DNA of 64,000 bases from Deefgea piscis (lineage in GTDB: Bacteria > Pseudomonadota > Gammaproteobacteria > Burkholderiales > Chitinibacteraceae), in assembly GCF_019665785.1 (NCBI RefSeq), contig NZ_CP081149.1, positions 2,604,001 through 2,668,000 on the forward strand. Reading direction: 5' to 3'. This document shows positions 36,878-45,522 of the stretch, in pieces; position 1 is the stretch's first letter; each line of letters starts with the position of its first letter. The translations under genes and the position numbers were made by a program. The notes below the pieces were generated by a model. The model searched no databases and was not told the DNA's origin. It was given only the letters and a program-made list of their open reading frames with translations.

Positions 36878-37339
36878 ATGAAGGCCAGACTACTTACCGC
36901 ATTTGTGACCGGCAGCTTATTATTAAGTGGCTGCAGCGTGGTCAATTTTATCACCCCTTATAAATTAGATATTCCGCAGGGCAATGAAATCACCGCCAAG
37001 CAAGTTGCGTTGCTGCGCGTAGGAATGACCCGTTCGCAAGTTCGTTTTGCCCTTGGCACACCCTTGCTGACCGATCCATTTCATAAAGATCGCTGGGATT
37101 ATATTTATCGGGACACCCGAGGTGGAAAGGTTAAAGAGGCCAAAAACTTTGTGGTTTTCTTTAATGAAAACAGCCTAGTACGCTGGGATGGCGATTATTT
37201 GCCGGATCCAACAGCAACACCAGCTGAGAAAACTCGGCCATTGCCACCTACCAATGATAATTTATTGATGGCAGTCGACCCGAGCAATCCTGACTCAAAA
37301 ATCATCGAAGTGAAACCGCTATTAAATGAAGGGTTTTAA
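36878..37339 (+). CDS. bamE: Outer-membrane assembly lipoprotein BamE (SmpA/OmlA)
   Basis: A 153-residue lipoprotein with signal peptide and lipobox LLSGC at about 16-20, so residue 20 becomes the lipidated cysteine. The SmpA/OmlA domain follows: QGNEITAKQVALLRVGMTRSQVRFALGTPLL and WDYIYRD. It is a component of the BAM complex in the outer membrane. The ATG at 36878 is chosen because it begins the signal peptide; longer frames extend into fur. dapB follows 3 bases after its stop. Confidence 0.95.
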   Translation: MKARLLTAFVTGSLLLSGCSVVNFITPYKLDIPQGNEITAKQVALLRVGMTRSQVRFALGTPLLTDPFHKDRWDYIYRDTRGGKVKEAKNFVVFFNENSLVRWDGDYLPDPTATPAEKTRPLPPTNDNLLMAVDPSNPDSKIIEVKPLLNEGF

Positions 37340-37342
37340 ACC

Positions 37343-38143
37343 ATGACGATTAAAATCGCCATTGCTGGTAGTAGCGGTCGTATGGGCCGCATGCTCATTG
37401 AAGCAGTACACGCTGCGGATGACGTTGAACTGAGCGTCGCCCTTGATCGCGTCGGTAGCGGCGCTATTGGCCAAGATGCTTGCGCGCATACAGGAAAAAA
37501 TTGTGGGGTTTTAATTACCGATCAATTATCGGCATTGCAAAATGCGGATATTTTAATTGATTTTACCCGTCCAGAAGGCACACTTGAACACCTAATTGTT
37601 TGCCAACAATACGGCGTAAAAATGATTATTGGCACCACCGGTTTTGATGAAGCAGGTCGCGCCATGCTTGAAGCCGCCAGCCAGAAAATCGCGATTGTTT
37701 CAGCTTACAATATGAGCATTGGCGTCAATCTGGTGTTTAAATTACTTGAGATTGCTGCTGGTGCACTGAGCCATGGTTATGATGCAGAAATTGTTGAAAT
37801 GCATCACAAACATAAAGTTGATGCGCCTTCAGGCACTGCGATTGCCATGGGACAAGCGATTGCCAAAGCATGGGATCAGTCACTCAACGAGATTGCGGTG
37901 TGGTCTAGAGAAGGGATTACTGGCCCACGCGAAGATGGCAAAATTGGTTTTGCAACGCTACGCGGTGGCGATGTGATTGGTGATCATACGGTTGTCTTTG
38001 CAGGAGAAGGTGAGCGGATTGAGATCACTCACAAAGCCAGCAACCGCACTATTTATGCCCAAGGCAGCCTACGTGCTGCTCGGTTTTTACAGCATAAAGC
38101 AACTGGCCTTTACGATATGCAAGAAGTATTAGGCTTAAAATAA
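37343..38143 (+). CDS. dapB: 4-hydroxy-tetrahydrodipicolinate reductase
   Basis: A 266-residue NAD(P)H-dependent reductase of the diaminopimelate/lysine pathway. N-terminal nucleotide-binding [10 protein letters not shown], the DFTRPEGT motif, GTTGFD and the catalytic/substrate motif [15 protein letters not shown] (with the catalytic His pair and Lys) are all present. It is in an operon with bamE and ends at a strong terminator. Confidence 0.98.
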   Translation: MTIKIAIAGSSGRMGRMLIEAVHAADDVELSVALDRVGSGAIGQDACAHTGKNCGVLITDQLSALQNADILIDFTRPEGTLEHLIVCQQYGVKMIIGTTGFDEAGRAMLEAASQKIAIVSAYNMSIGVNLVFKLLEIAAGALSHGYDAEIVEMHHKHKVDAPSGTAIAMGQAIAKAWDQSLNEIAVWSREGITGPREDGKIGFATLRGGDVIGDHTVVFAGEGERIEITHKASNRTIYAQGSLRAARFLQHKATGLYDMQEVLGLK

Positions 38144-38183
38144 CACGAGTCATTATTCGCATTTATTTTGATGAGTACACAAT

Positions 38184-38213
38184 AAAAAACGAGGCATTAA
38201 GCCTCGTTTTTTT
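38184..38213 (+). terminator. Terminator after dapB
   Basis: AAAAAACGAGGC / GCCTCG followed by seven T, 5-base loop. Confidence 0.93.
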
Positions 38214-38221
38214 AATGCAAA

Positions 38222-38831
38222 AACATTTTTCAATAAATAGAACCAAAACTTGATCAAAAAACAAACTTCAGTTTATAAAAAGTGCTGAATCATTAAAATA
38301 AAAACACAAGTATAAAATCAACCTGCACGTTTAAACTAAAAAGTATGAATCATTTGAAACAAATTAAAGGTTTATCAATGGGGTGCCCGATCGACACCCC
38401 GTAAATTAATACAACTCAATTGTGTTCATACTACAGAATACGGCACTACGGCAATGATCATAACAATGACCAGAAATGGCATGAACTAGCCAGCTAGGTT
38501 GAGTAAACTAAAAACATCGGAATCAATCAAATATGACCTCCTTTGCTACAAGTTCAACTACAAAAACCAGTGCGACTTAAAGAACATCGGAATGTAACTT
38601 CATTCCCTTCGAAAGCGTTAGCTCGATTGCTCTCAATTTGCAATACAAAACTAAATAAAGCCACCATGGGCAGAGACCAAAAGATTGATCTTAATTAGCA
38701 TTAAATGCTAGGCACCAAACACATGACACTGGAATCAATTTAATATTGCCCCCTATCTATTGTTTAGCCAAGATCAGCAATAAGATCATCATTGAAGACT
38801 GCTCTTTTGTTGCTGTAGTATTACTCTAATC
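38222..38831. other. 610-base AT-rich gap without a convincing gene
   Basis: Both strands are interrupted in all frames. The phrase ACATCGGAAT occurs twice (near 38512 and 38583), and the hairpin GGGGTG / CACCCC lies at about 38380-38400. A 19-codon frame, MNHLKQIKGLSMGCPIDTP, runs over the hairpin (38344-38403), with no good ribosome site. The stretch may be the decayed remains of a gene, but nothing in it is recognisable. Confidence 0.4.
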
Positions 38832-39998
38832 CTAAATATTCATTCCTGCAACATATCCTGATGACCAGGCCCATTGAAAATTGTAACCGCCCAGCCATCC
38901 GGTCACATCAACGACCTCGCCGATGAAATACAGACCCGGAATTTCTCGCACCATCATTGACTTAGAAAGCAACTGATCGGTATCGACACCACCGCGTGTC
39001 ACCTCAGCTTTTTTATAACCCAAACTACCTGATGGCTTAATTTGCCATTGATGCAGTTCAACCTCTAATCGCTGCAACTCTTTACTAGAGTATTGCTTGA
39101 GTGGCCTTATCTCACCATACTTAGCCAACCATACCCCTACAAATCGTTTTGGTAATACATCAGCTAAAACGGTCGATAACAAGGCGTCTCGATTGGCTGT
39201 TCTTAAAAAATCAGCCAAATCTAGGTCCGGTATTAAATCTATTTCGAGCGTTTTTCCCGCCTGCCAAAAGCTAGATATTTGCAAAATAGCCGGACCAGAA
39301 AGGCCTTTATGCGTCAATAAAATCGACTCGCGAAATGATGTATTTTCACAACTAACCACGACATTCTCTAAGGCAACACCGGCGAGTTCTGTCCACAAAT
39401 CCTCGGCCTGAAAAGTCAAAGGCACTAATGCTGCCGCCAAAGGTTGTAAATTGAGCCCAAACTGTTTGGCTACCTCATAGCCAAAGGCTGTAGCGCCAAT
39501 TTGCGGGATAGATAAACCGCCCGTCGCAATCACCAATGCATCACTAAGCCAAACTTCGGTCGCAGTCGTGACTTGAAACTGTCCCTCTACTTGTACCACC
39601 GCAATGACTTCCGTACCCATACGCCAAGTCACATCACCCAAATTGACTTCTGCTTTAAGCATTTCAATAATGCCTTGGGAGTTTTGATCACAAAACAATT
39701 GCCCTAGGGTTTTTTCATGGTACGTTAAGCCGTGCTTATCCAATAAAGCCATAAAATCAAATTGCGTAAACTGCTTCAGCGCTGATTTTACAAAATGCGG
39801 ATTATTTGAGAGATAACATTCTGGTCGGACATTGAGATTGGTAAAGTTGCAACGTCCACCGCCAGAAATTCTAATTTTCTCGGCCAATTTTTCACTGTGA
39901 TCCATCAAGACCACCTTACGACCACGCTGGCCAGCGGTGGCCGCGCACATCAGACCTGCGGCGCCTGCGCCGATCACAATGACATCCGTTTTATTCAT
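38832..39998 (-). CDS. NAD(P)/FAD-dependent oxidoreductase, HI0933/BaiN-like flavoprotein
   Basis: A 388-residue flavoprotein of the HI0933 (YhiN) family. N-terminal FAD-binding VIVIGAGAAGLMCAATAG, ISGGGRCNFTN, and a second dinucleotide-binding region LVIATGGLSIPQIGATAFGY are present; the C-terminal VDVTGWLGGYNFQWAWSSG closes the FAD site. The physiological reaction of most members is not known. The ATG at 39998 has AAGGACGG upstream and gives the standard N-terminus. It faces away from the HAD phosphatase gene. Confidence 0.9.
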   Translation of the reverse strand: MNKTDVIVIGAGAAGLMCAATAGQRGRKVVLMDHSEKLAEKIRISGGGRCNFTNLNVRPECYLSNNPHFVKSALKQFTQFDFMALLDKHGLTYHEKTLGQLFCDQNSQGIIEMLKAEVNLGDVTWRMGTEVIAVVQVEGQFQVTTATEVWLSDALVIATGGLSIPQIGATAFGYEVAKQFGLNLQPLAAALVPLTFQAEDLWTELAGVALENVVVSCENTSFRESILLTHKGLSGPAILQISSFWQAGKTLEIDLIPDLDLADFLRTANRDALLSTVLADVLPKRFVGVWLAKYGEIRPLKQYSSKELQRLEVELHQWQIKPSGSLGYKKAEVTRGGVDTDQLLSKSMMVREIPGLYFIGEVVDVTGWLGGYNFQWAWSSGYVAGMNI

Positions 39999-40147
39999 CA
40001 AAACCGTCCTTATATTTAGCCCCAATTGTACCGCTTTCATCCCCCCCTCACCGCTAAAGCTGAACCCCAATGGCATTATTACTGACGCATTCAATCGCTT
40101 TGCGGCGTAAAATTACAGCACACTGATAAATCCCTAGGATTGAACCC

Positions 40148-40945
40148 ATGCAAAAAATGATTGTTTCTGACTTGGATGGTACTTTGCTGGACCACGAGCA
40201 CAAAGTCGATGCGTTCACTGCAGCCACATTCCAAGCCCTTGCGCTGCAAGGAGTACACCTTGCAATTGCCACAGGGCGTCATTTTTTAGATGTACAAGGT
40301 ATTCGAGAAACACTCGGCGTGAAAGCGCACTTAATTACCTCGAATGGCGCACGCGTTCATGACCCCGAAAACAATGAGATTTTTGCCGAAAATCTAGCCC
40401 CAGAACTCGCACGCGCTTTAATGCAGCCTGAGTTTTCTAATGGCTCATTACTCAATGCCTATGTGGATGCCGGCTGGTTGGTAGAACGGGAATGCCCAGA
40501 ATTAGTGGGGGTGTATTACAAAGACTCAGGGTTTGGCTATCAAGTAACCGACTTAAAACACCACAACGGCGAAGACATCGCCAAAATTTTATACATCGGC
40601 GATCACGCCACGCTCACCGCCATTGAAAGCAAAATCATCGATCGATTTGGCGACCAGATTTATATTACGTTTTCTGCTGATGATTGCTTAGAAGTGATGG
40701 CGCCGACCGTATCCAAAGGACACGCGCTAACCGCAGTTTTAGCTCGTCTCTCGATTGATGCCGAACATTGCTACGCCTTTGGTGACGGACAAAATGACAT
40801 TCAGCTACTGGCGGTGGCCGGGCATCCTTTTGTAATGGGCAATGCCAGCCCCAAACTTAAAGCCGCCCACCCCAATGCGCCAGTCATTGGTAGCAATGAT
40901 GAACATGGCGTAGCGCAGCAATTAAGACAGATTTTTAAGCTTTAA
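40148..40945 (+). CDS. yigL: Cof-type HAD phosphatase, YigL-like
   Basis: A 265-residue HAD-IIB phosphatase. Motif I VSDLDGTLLD, motif II ATGRHF, a type IIB cap, and motifs III/IV VSKGHAL and FGDGQNDI. The strings ITSNGARVHD and CLEVMAPTVSKGHAL closely parallel E. coli YigL, which dephosphorylates sugar phosphates and pyridoxal phosphate. The substrate here is inferred only from that likeness. Confidence 0.85.
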   Translation: MQKMIVSDLDGTLLDHEHKVDAFTAATFQALALQGVHLAIATGRHFLDVQGIRETLGVKAHLITSNGARVHDPENNEIFAENLAPELARALMQPEFSNGSLLNAYVDAGWLVERECPELVGVYYKDSGFGYQVTDLKHHNGEDIAKILYIGDHATLTAIESKIIDRFGDQIYITFSADDCLEVMAPTVSKGHALTAVLARLSIDAEHCYAFGDGQNDIQLLAVAGHPFVMGNASPKLKAAHPNAPVIGSNDEHGVAQQLRQIFKL

Positions 40946-40975
40946 GTTAACGCAAAAAAATAGCCCAATCTATTC

Positions 40976-41041
40976 AAATGGCTTTGAGCAACTCAACGAC
41001 CAACCTTTAGGCCGATCGCTGAGTCACTCAAAGCCATTTTT
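40976..41041. terminator. Bidirectional terminator, yigL and carbonic anhydrase genes
   Basis: AAATGGCTTTGAG at 40976-40988 pairs with CTCAAAGCCATTT at 41027-41039, followed by more T; the arms enclose a long, partly structured loop. It overlaps the stop codon of the minus-strand gene. Confidence 0.65.
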
Positions 41042-41687
41042 ATTCTTTTAACGACGTCACCAAGGCTTGAAACGCATTTTTTTCTTGATCAAAATCGTAT
41101 AAAGCCCCGCGCAAAATATCAAAATACCAACCAATTAAACTCAACGACCCTTCTTGAACTCGACGAGCAATAAACGGAAAGCTCATCAAATTATCCAAAG
41201 AAACGATAATGGCGGCCATTTCACACGCGCGAATTTGTCGATCGGGTGATTTATGTGCCAATTCACGTTTGACTTGATCTCTAGCCGCCTCAGCAATTCT
41301 CACCCAACGACCAATAAAATTAGCCTCGGTTTTCGGCTCACTCGCTTCCATCAAGGCTTGAATCCCGCCACATCCAGAATGACCAAGCACAATAATTTTA
41401 CTGACTTCTAAATGCTCAACCGCGTATTCAATCGCCGATGAAACCCCGTGAAAAGCACCATCAATTTCATACGGCGGCACCAAATTGGCCACATTGCGAA
41501 CAATAAATAAATCCCCTGGATTGCAATCGGTTAGCAGCGCAGGATCAACGCGTGAATCAGAACAGCCTATCAATAATGTTTTTGGATTTTGGCCTGATTG
41601 CAACTCGGCAAATAAATCCCGATGCTCACCAAAATATTTATGTTGGAAGCGGCGAAATCCGCCAATAAACTTTTCAATCTCTTCCAC
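41040..41687 (-). CDS. can: Beta-class carbonic anhydrase
   Basis: A 215-residue zinc enzyme interconverting CO2 and bicarbonate. Zinc ligands are the cysteine in IGCSDSRVDP (with the paired Asp-Arg) and the His/Cys of LGHSGCGG. I chose the GTG at 41687 because AGGGG lies 7 bases upstream; a longer frame from a TTG at 41723 lacks a ribosome site. Long hydrophilic C-terminal part LIGWYFDILRGALYDFDQE is usual for this class. Stands alone, facing yigL. Confidence 0.92.
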   Translation of the reverse strand: MEEIEKFIGGFRRFQHKYFGEHRDLFAELQSGQNPKTLLIGCSDSRVDPALLTDCNPGDLFIVRNVANLVPPYEIDGAFHGVSSAIEYAVEHLEVSKIIVLGHSGCGGIQALMEASEPKTEANFIGRWVRIAEAARDQVKRELAHKSPDRQIRACEMAAIIVSLDNLMSFPFIARRVQEGSLSLIGWYFDILRGALYDFDQEKNAFQALVTSLKE

Positions 41688-41945
41688 TTGAAATCCCCTA
41701 TTGCTATTTTGATTTTCGCGCAATTCTACTGGTTTTCCGCAAGGTGTGCGTATTCAAGCGTATTCGATTGTGAAGTAACAAAAAGTCATCGTATATTGAC
41801 TCGTATTTCCAATACCCCAAAACAAGCATGACACCTAAGTTCAAAATATTTGAACGAAACACACAAGTATTTACGCTATTCGTAAAGATCATGAACGCTT
41901 ATGATGCCTACACAATTCAGAAATACTGAATAAGGAACAATCAAA

Positions 41946-42497
41946 ATGAAACATTCAGCGCCCAAAAATTATGATCCCTTGCAAATCAGCCTGCATTGGC
42001 TGATGGCACTACTGATCATTGCGGGATTTATTTTGGCATGGTTTTTTGCCGATATGCCCTTATCGCCAGATAAATTCAAAATGATTAACTGGCATAAATG
42101 GACCGGTATTACCGTGCTTGGCTTATTTTTCGTTCGCTTTGGCTATAAACTCATCAGGGGTACCCCTATTGTCGACCCCGAGTTACCGGTAATCCAGCGC
42201 AAACTCGCCATCGGCGTCCATCATTTACTGTACTTTCTGATGTTTTTATTGCCCGTAGTCGGCTGGCTGATGAGTTCAGCTAAAGGCTTTGCCGTCGTCT
42301 ACTTCGGCGTATTCAAACTGCCCGATTTAATCGCAAAAAATGAACAAGTCGGCAATTTGCTCGTCTCAGCCCATGAGTTAATCGCTTACACACTATTGGC
42401 GTTGATCGTCTTGCATATCGCAGGGGCGATTAAACATCAGCTCATTGATAAAGACAGCACTTTGGCGCGGATGCTGCCATTTTTAAATCACAAATAA
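41946..42497 (+). CDS. Cytochrome b561 family protein
   Basis: A 183-residue four-helix membrane protein related to E. coli CybB/YceJ. The haem-ligating histidine pattern is visible: ISLHWLM in helix 1, WHKWTG at the start of helix 2, VHHLLYF in helix 3 and SAHELIAY in helix 4. It likely transfers electrons between quinol and a haem pair. It is directly followed by two YceI genes, as in the yceJ-yceI pair of E. coli. Confidence 0.93.
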   Translation: MKHSAPKNYDPLQISLHWLMALLIIAGFILAWFFADMPLSPDKFKMINWHKWTGITVLGLFFVRFGYKLIRGTPIVDPELPVIQRKLAIGVHHLLYFLMFLLPVVGWLMSSAKGFAVVYFGVFKLPDLIAKNEQVGNLLVSAHELIAYTLLALIVLHIAGAIKHQLIDKDSTLARMLPFLNHK

Positions 42498-42528
42498 ATC
42501 ATCATCATTCTGAATATTGGAGAGCACG

Positions 42529-43083
42529 ATGTTTCGTTCCTTAATTGCTGCAAGCTTATTACTGATTGGCAGTCACGCGATGGCCGCACAAAGTTTAGTC
42601 AACGCAAAAAGTCAGCTGAACTTTACTTTTAAGCAAATGAATACCCCTGTTGACGGCAATTTTAAAAACTTTACCGCCAAAATTAATTTTAATCCCGCCA
42701 AACCAGAGACCGCTAAAGCGGAAATCCTGGTCGATCTAGCCAGCATTGATGTGGGTGGCCCTGACGGCAACGGCGAAGCCAAGAAAAAAGCTTGGTTTGA
42801 TATTGCGAGTAATCCTAAAGCCACATTTACCGCCACCAGCGTTAAAGCATTAGGCGGTGGTAAATTTGAAACTAAAGGCAAGCTCACAATGAAAGGCATC
42901 AGTCATGACGTTAGCGGCACCATGACCGCTAAAGCGCTTGGTAACGACTTATTGCTTGAAGGCAGCATTCCGGTGCTGCGCCTGCAATACAAAATTGGTG
43001 ACGGCGTTTGGGCCGACACCGGCACAGTGGCCGACGAAGTCATTGTGAAATACAAACTGCTGCTCACAGGCAAAGCAGATTAA
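42529..43083 (+). CDS. YceI family periplasmic protein (first copy)
   Basis: A 184-residue exported lipocalin-like protein: signal peptide to SHAMA, then a YceI domain (VNAKSQLNFTFKQMNTPVDGNF, AKPETAKAEI, LTMKGISHDVSG). YceI proteins bind polyisoprenoids or quinone-like lipids in the periplasm. The ATG at 42529 has GGAGAG upstream. The domain is diverged from the second copy (which has the more standard IDPSHT start), so the two may bind different lipids. It is 31 bases after the cytochrome b561 gene. Confidence 0.9.
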   Translation: MFRSLIAASLLLIGSHAMAAQSLVNAKSQLNFTFKQMNTPVDGNFKNFTAKINFNPAKPETAKAEILVDLASIDVGGPDGNGEAKKKAWFDIASNPKATFTATSVKALGGGKFETKGKLTMKGISHDVSGTMTAKALGNDLLLEGSIPVLRLQYKIGDGVWADTGTVADEVIVKYKLLLTGKAD

Positions 43084-43188
43084 TCCGTAGCGCCGTTAAA
43101 GATTTGATCCTCGCAAGACATGTTAAACGTTAACCGCGAGTATCAAATTTTGTACCTCTCTATCGACTTACCCACTGGAGTTTTCACT

Positions 43189-43752
43189 ATGCATCAATTC
43201 ATTCGCTCGGCTCTATTTGTCTCTCTGGCTGCAACTGCCTTTGCCGCACCAGAGGTCTATACCATTGATCCATCACATACCCTACCTACGTTTGAAGTAA
43301 AACATCTAGGTTACTCAACACAACGCGGCTCATTTGATAAATCCAGTGGCAGCATCACGCTGGATCTGGCGGCAAAAAAAGGTGCAACCGATATCACCAT
43401 CGACACCACTAGCCTACGCACGGGTTGGGAAAAACGTGATGCACATTTAAAGGGCGAAGATTTCTTTAATACCGCAAAATTCCCAACCATGACCTTCAAA
43501 AGCAATGATTTTAAATTTGCGGGTGATCAATTAGTCAGTGTGGTCGGTCAATTGACTTTATTAGGCGTGAGCAAACCCGTCACATTAAAAGTCACTGATT
43601 TCAAATGCAGCCCACATCCGATGAGCAAAAAACCAACCTGCGGCGCAGATGCAATCGCGACGATCAAACGCAGTGAATTTGGCATGAGCGCTTATGTCCC
43701 TGCAGTCAGCGACGAAGTGACTTTACGCATTCAAGTAGAAGCCAGCCAATAA
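43189..43752 (+). CDS. YceI family periplasmic protein (second copy)
   Basis: A 187-residue exported protein with signal peptide ending TAFA. It has the standard YceI beginning VYTIDPSHTLPTFEVKHLGYST and the pattern GWEKRDAHLKGEDFFNTAKFPTMTF. Near the C-terminus are two cysteines, in DFKCSP and KPTCGAD, that could form a disulfide. The ATG at 43189 has CTGGAG upstream. It closes the cytochrome b561-YceI-YceI operon and ends in a terminator. Confidence 0.93.
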   Translation: MHQFIRSALFVSLAATAFAAPEVYTIDPSHTLPTFEVKHLGYSTQRGSFDKSSGSITLDLAAKKGATDITIDTTSLRTGWEKRDAHLKGEDFFNTAKFPTMTFKSNDFKFAGDQLVSVVGQLTLLGVSKPVTLKVTDFKCSPHPMSKKPTCGADAIATIKRSEFGMSAYVPAVSDEVTLRIQVEASQ

Positions 43753-43757
43753 ACACC

Positions 43758-43781
43758 AAACCGCCAGCAATGGCGGTTTTT
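43758..43781 (+). terminator. Terminator after the second yceI gene
   Basis: AAACCGCCA / TGGCGGTTT with a 4-base loop and a further T-run. The 264 bases that follow are AT-rich and carry the promoter of the TPR operon, which I cannot place exactly. Confidence 0.9.
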
Positions 43782-44046
43782 CTCCCAAATGAACGCTTCA
43801 TTTGCATAAGCTAAGCGATCGAGCTTAGCTTATGCACTTCAAACGCAAAATCAATACGTAAATCACGCGAAAAGAGCGGCAAAGCAATAAAACCATCTTA
43901 TCAATCAACTGTATTTAAATATGCTGAATTTGCGATTAAATTATTTATAAATACAAGAATGTAGTGCAAATCAGTTACACTACAAGCTATCACTTCATCA
44001 ATATATGAATCGGATTTAATTTCGATTTTTAAAGAAATAAATCGTC

Positions 44047-45522
44047 ATGATGGCTGAGAATATTTTATCTATTGATCTGCAATTGTTAGCACTCAAACAA
44101 CAACCCCCAGTCACCTCCAAAGCCTTGCTGCAGCAAGCGCAATTGATTCAAACTTGCGCCCAAGCCATTGAATATCAGCACGGCATTGCTGAAGCGATTT
44201 TATTGCAAGCTCAATTTCATTGGGCTGATATGGATTATGCTGCGGCCAAACTGGCCATACGCCAAGCCTTGCACTATGCCAAGAAAAATCACGCCGACGA
44301 TTTATTGGCAGAAGGGTATCACCTTTCAGCCCTCATCCACGTTGCAGAATCAAGCTATACCCATGCTTTAAGCGCATGGTACAAATGCCTTAAATTACTC
44401 CGCACTTTACGTATTGAACCATTACAAATTGAAGTACTCATTGGTTTAGGCAATTTATGGGCGCTCGATTTGCAATACGAAAAATCACAAGCGGCACTCA
44501 ATGAAGCATTAACTCGTGCCAATCAAATTAACGACGCGCAATTGGCCGCCAAAGCGGCAATTTGTTTAAGTCGGGAACATTTAAAACAAGGCTTGTTTGA
44601 AGATGCATTAAAGAGCCTGTCACAAGCCGATCGCCATGTGAGTAAATACACCAATCCAACATGGTATGCCGAAATCTATAATTACCGCGCTCGGGTGTGG
44701 TTATCTCTCAATCTGACTGATCAAGCGCAAGCAGAGTGCCTGCAAGCATGGCAACAAATTGCCGAACACGACAATCTCGCTTGGGCTCAATGCCTCACGC
44801 AAGTGAGTTTGGCGCAAGTGGCATTAGCTAAAAATATGGATCCCAGCTCATCACTCAATCACGCCAGCGCACTGGCTGAGCATTTTCATTTGTATGGGTT
44901 TTTAAGCCAAATTGCTTTAATCCGTTCGCAATACGCCGAAAAAAAAGAACATTGGGATGAGGCTTTAAATCACTTTAAAACACATCGACAATTAGAATTA
45001 GGCGCGCTCGCCCAACAGCAACAATACGGCTTGCATAATTTTAACTCATTGCCATTAATGCAATTGGCTCAAAAAATAGAAAAAGAGCAGCAATTACTTA
45101 AACATGCAATTGAAGTCAAAAAAAATGACGACTTCAATAAAGTACTTATTCGTCATTTTTGGCTCGCCCAGTTAAAACAATTTATTAAAGATAAAACTGA
45201 GGTCGGCTTAATTTTTATTCGATTTAGCTTGGCCCAAAATAGCCATAACCATCAGCAACGGCTTTTTCTACTGTCGGCCCTCTGTTGCGAGCGCAGTGTG
45301 CTTTGCCATTACGCCGATGGGGTCTACGCCCTACTCACACCGGCGATCAGCGGCGCTGATTTATTGCAAACACAACGTCATCTCGATCAAATTTTGCAAT
45401 TATTACCATGGGAAACACAGCCAGTGAGCACGGCGGCGATGCTCGCTCAAGCACCCCATACGCAGATGGATATTTTGACTCAAATCGAGGCCAAGCTTTT
45501 TTCGGACGCCGCCCTATCATGA
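44047..45522 (+). CDS. TPR protein with a decayed GGDEF-like C-terminus
   Basis: A 491-residue cytoplasmic protein. Residues about 45-340 are tandem TPR-like helices. The last ~120 residues align by position with the GGDEF domain of the next gene's product, but the active site reads YADGVYALL in place of [R]YGGEEFLLSL, and the metal-binding DxD region is lost (IFIRFSLAQN for LDLDHFKKIND). It cannot be a working diguanylate cyclase and may be a pseudoenzyme that binds or regulates the active one. Its stop codon overlaps the next start as ATGA. A second ATG follows directly after the first. Confidence 0.75.
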   Translation: MMAENILSIDLQLLALKQQPPVTSKALLQQAQLIQTCAQAIEYQHGIAEAILLQAQFHWADMDYAAAKLAIRQALHYAKKNHADDLLAEGYHLSALIHVAESSYTHALSAWYKCLKLLRTLRIEPLQIEVLIGLGNLWALDLQYEKSQAALNEALTRANQINDAQLAAKAAICLSREHLKQGLFEDALKSLSQADRHVSKYTNPTWYAEIYNYRARVWLSLNLTDQAQAECLQAWQQIAEHDNLAWAQCLTQVSLAQVALAKNMDPSSSLNHASALAEHFHLYGFLSQIALIRSQYAEKKEHWDEALNHFKTHRQLELGALAQQQQYGLHNFNSLPLMQLAQKIEKEQQLLKHAIEVKKNDDFNKVLIRHFWLAQLKQFIKDKTEVGLIFIRFSLAQNSHNHQQRLFLLSALCCERSVLCHYADGVYALLTPAISGADLLQTQRHLDQILQLLPWETQPVSTAAMLAQAPHTQMDILTQIEAKLFSDAALS

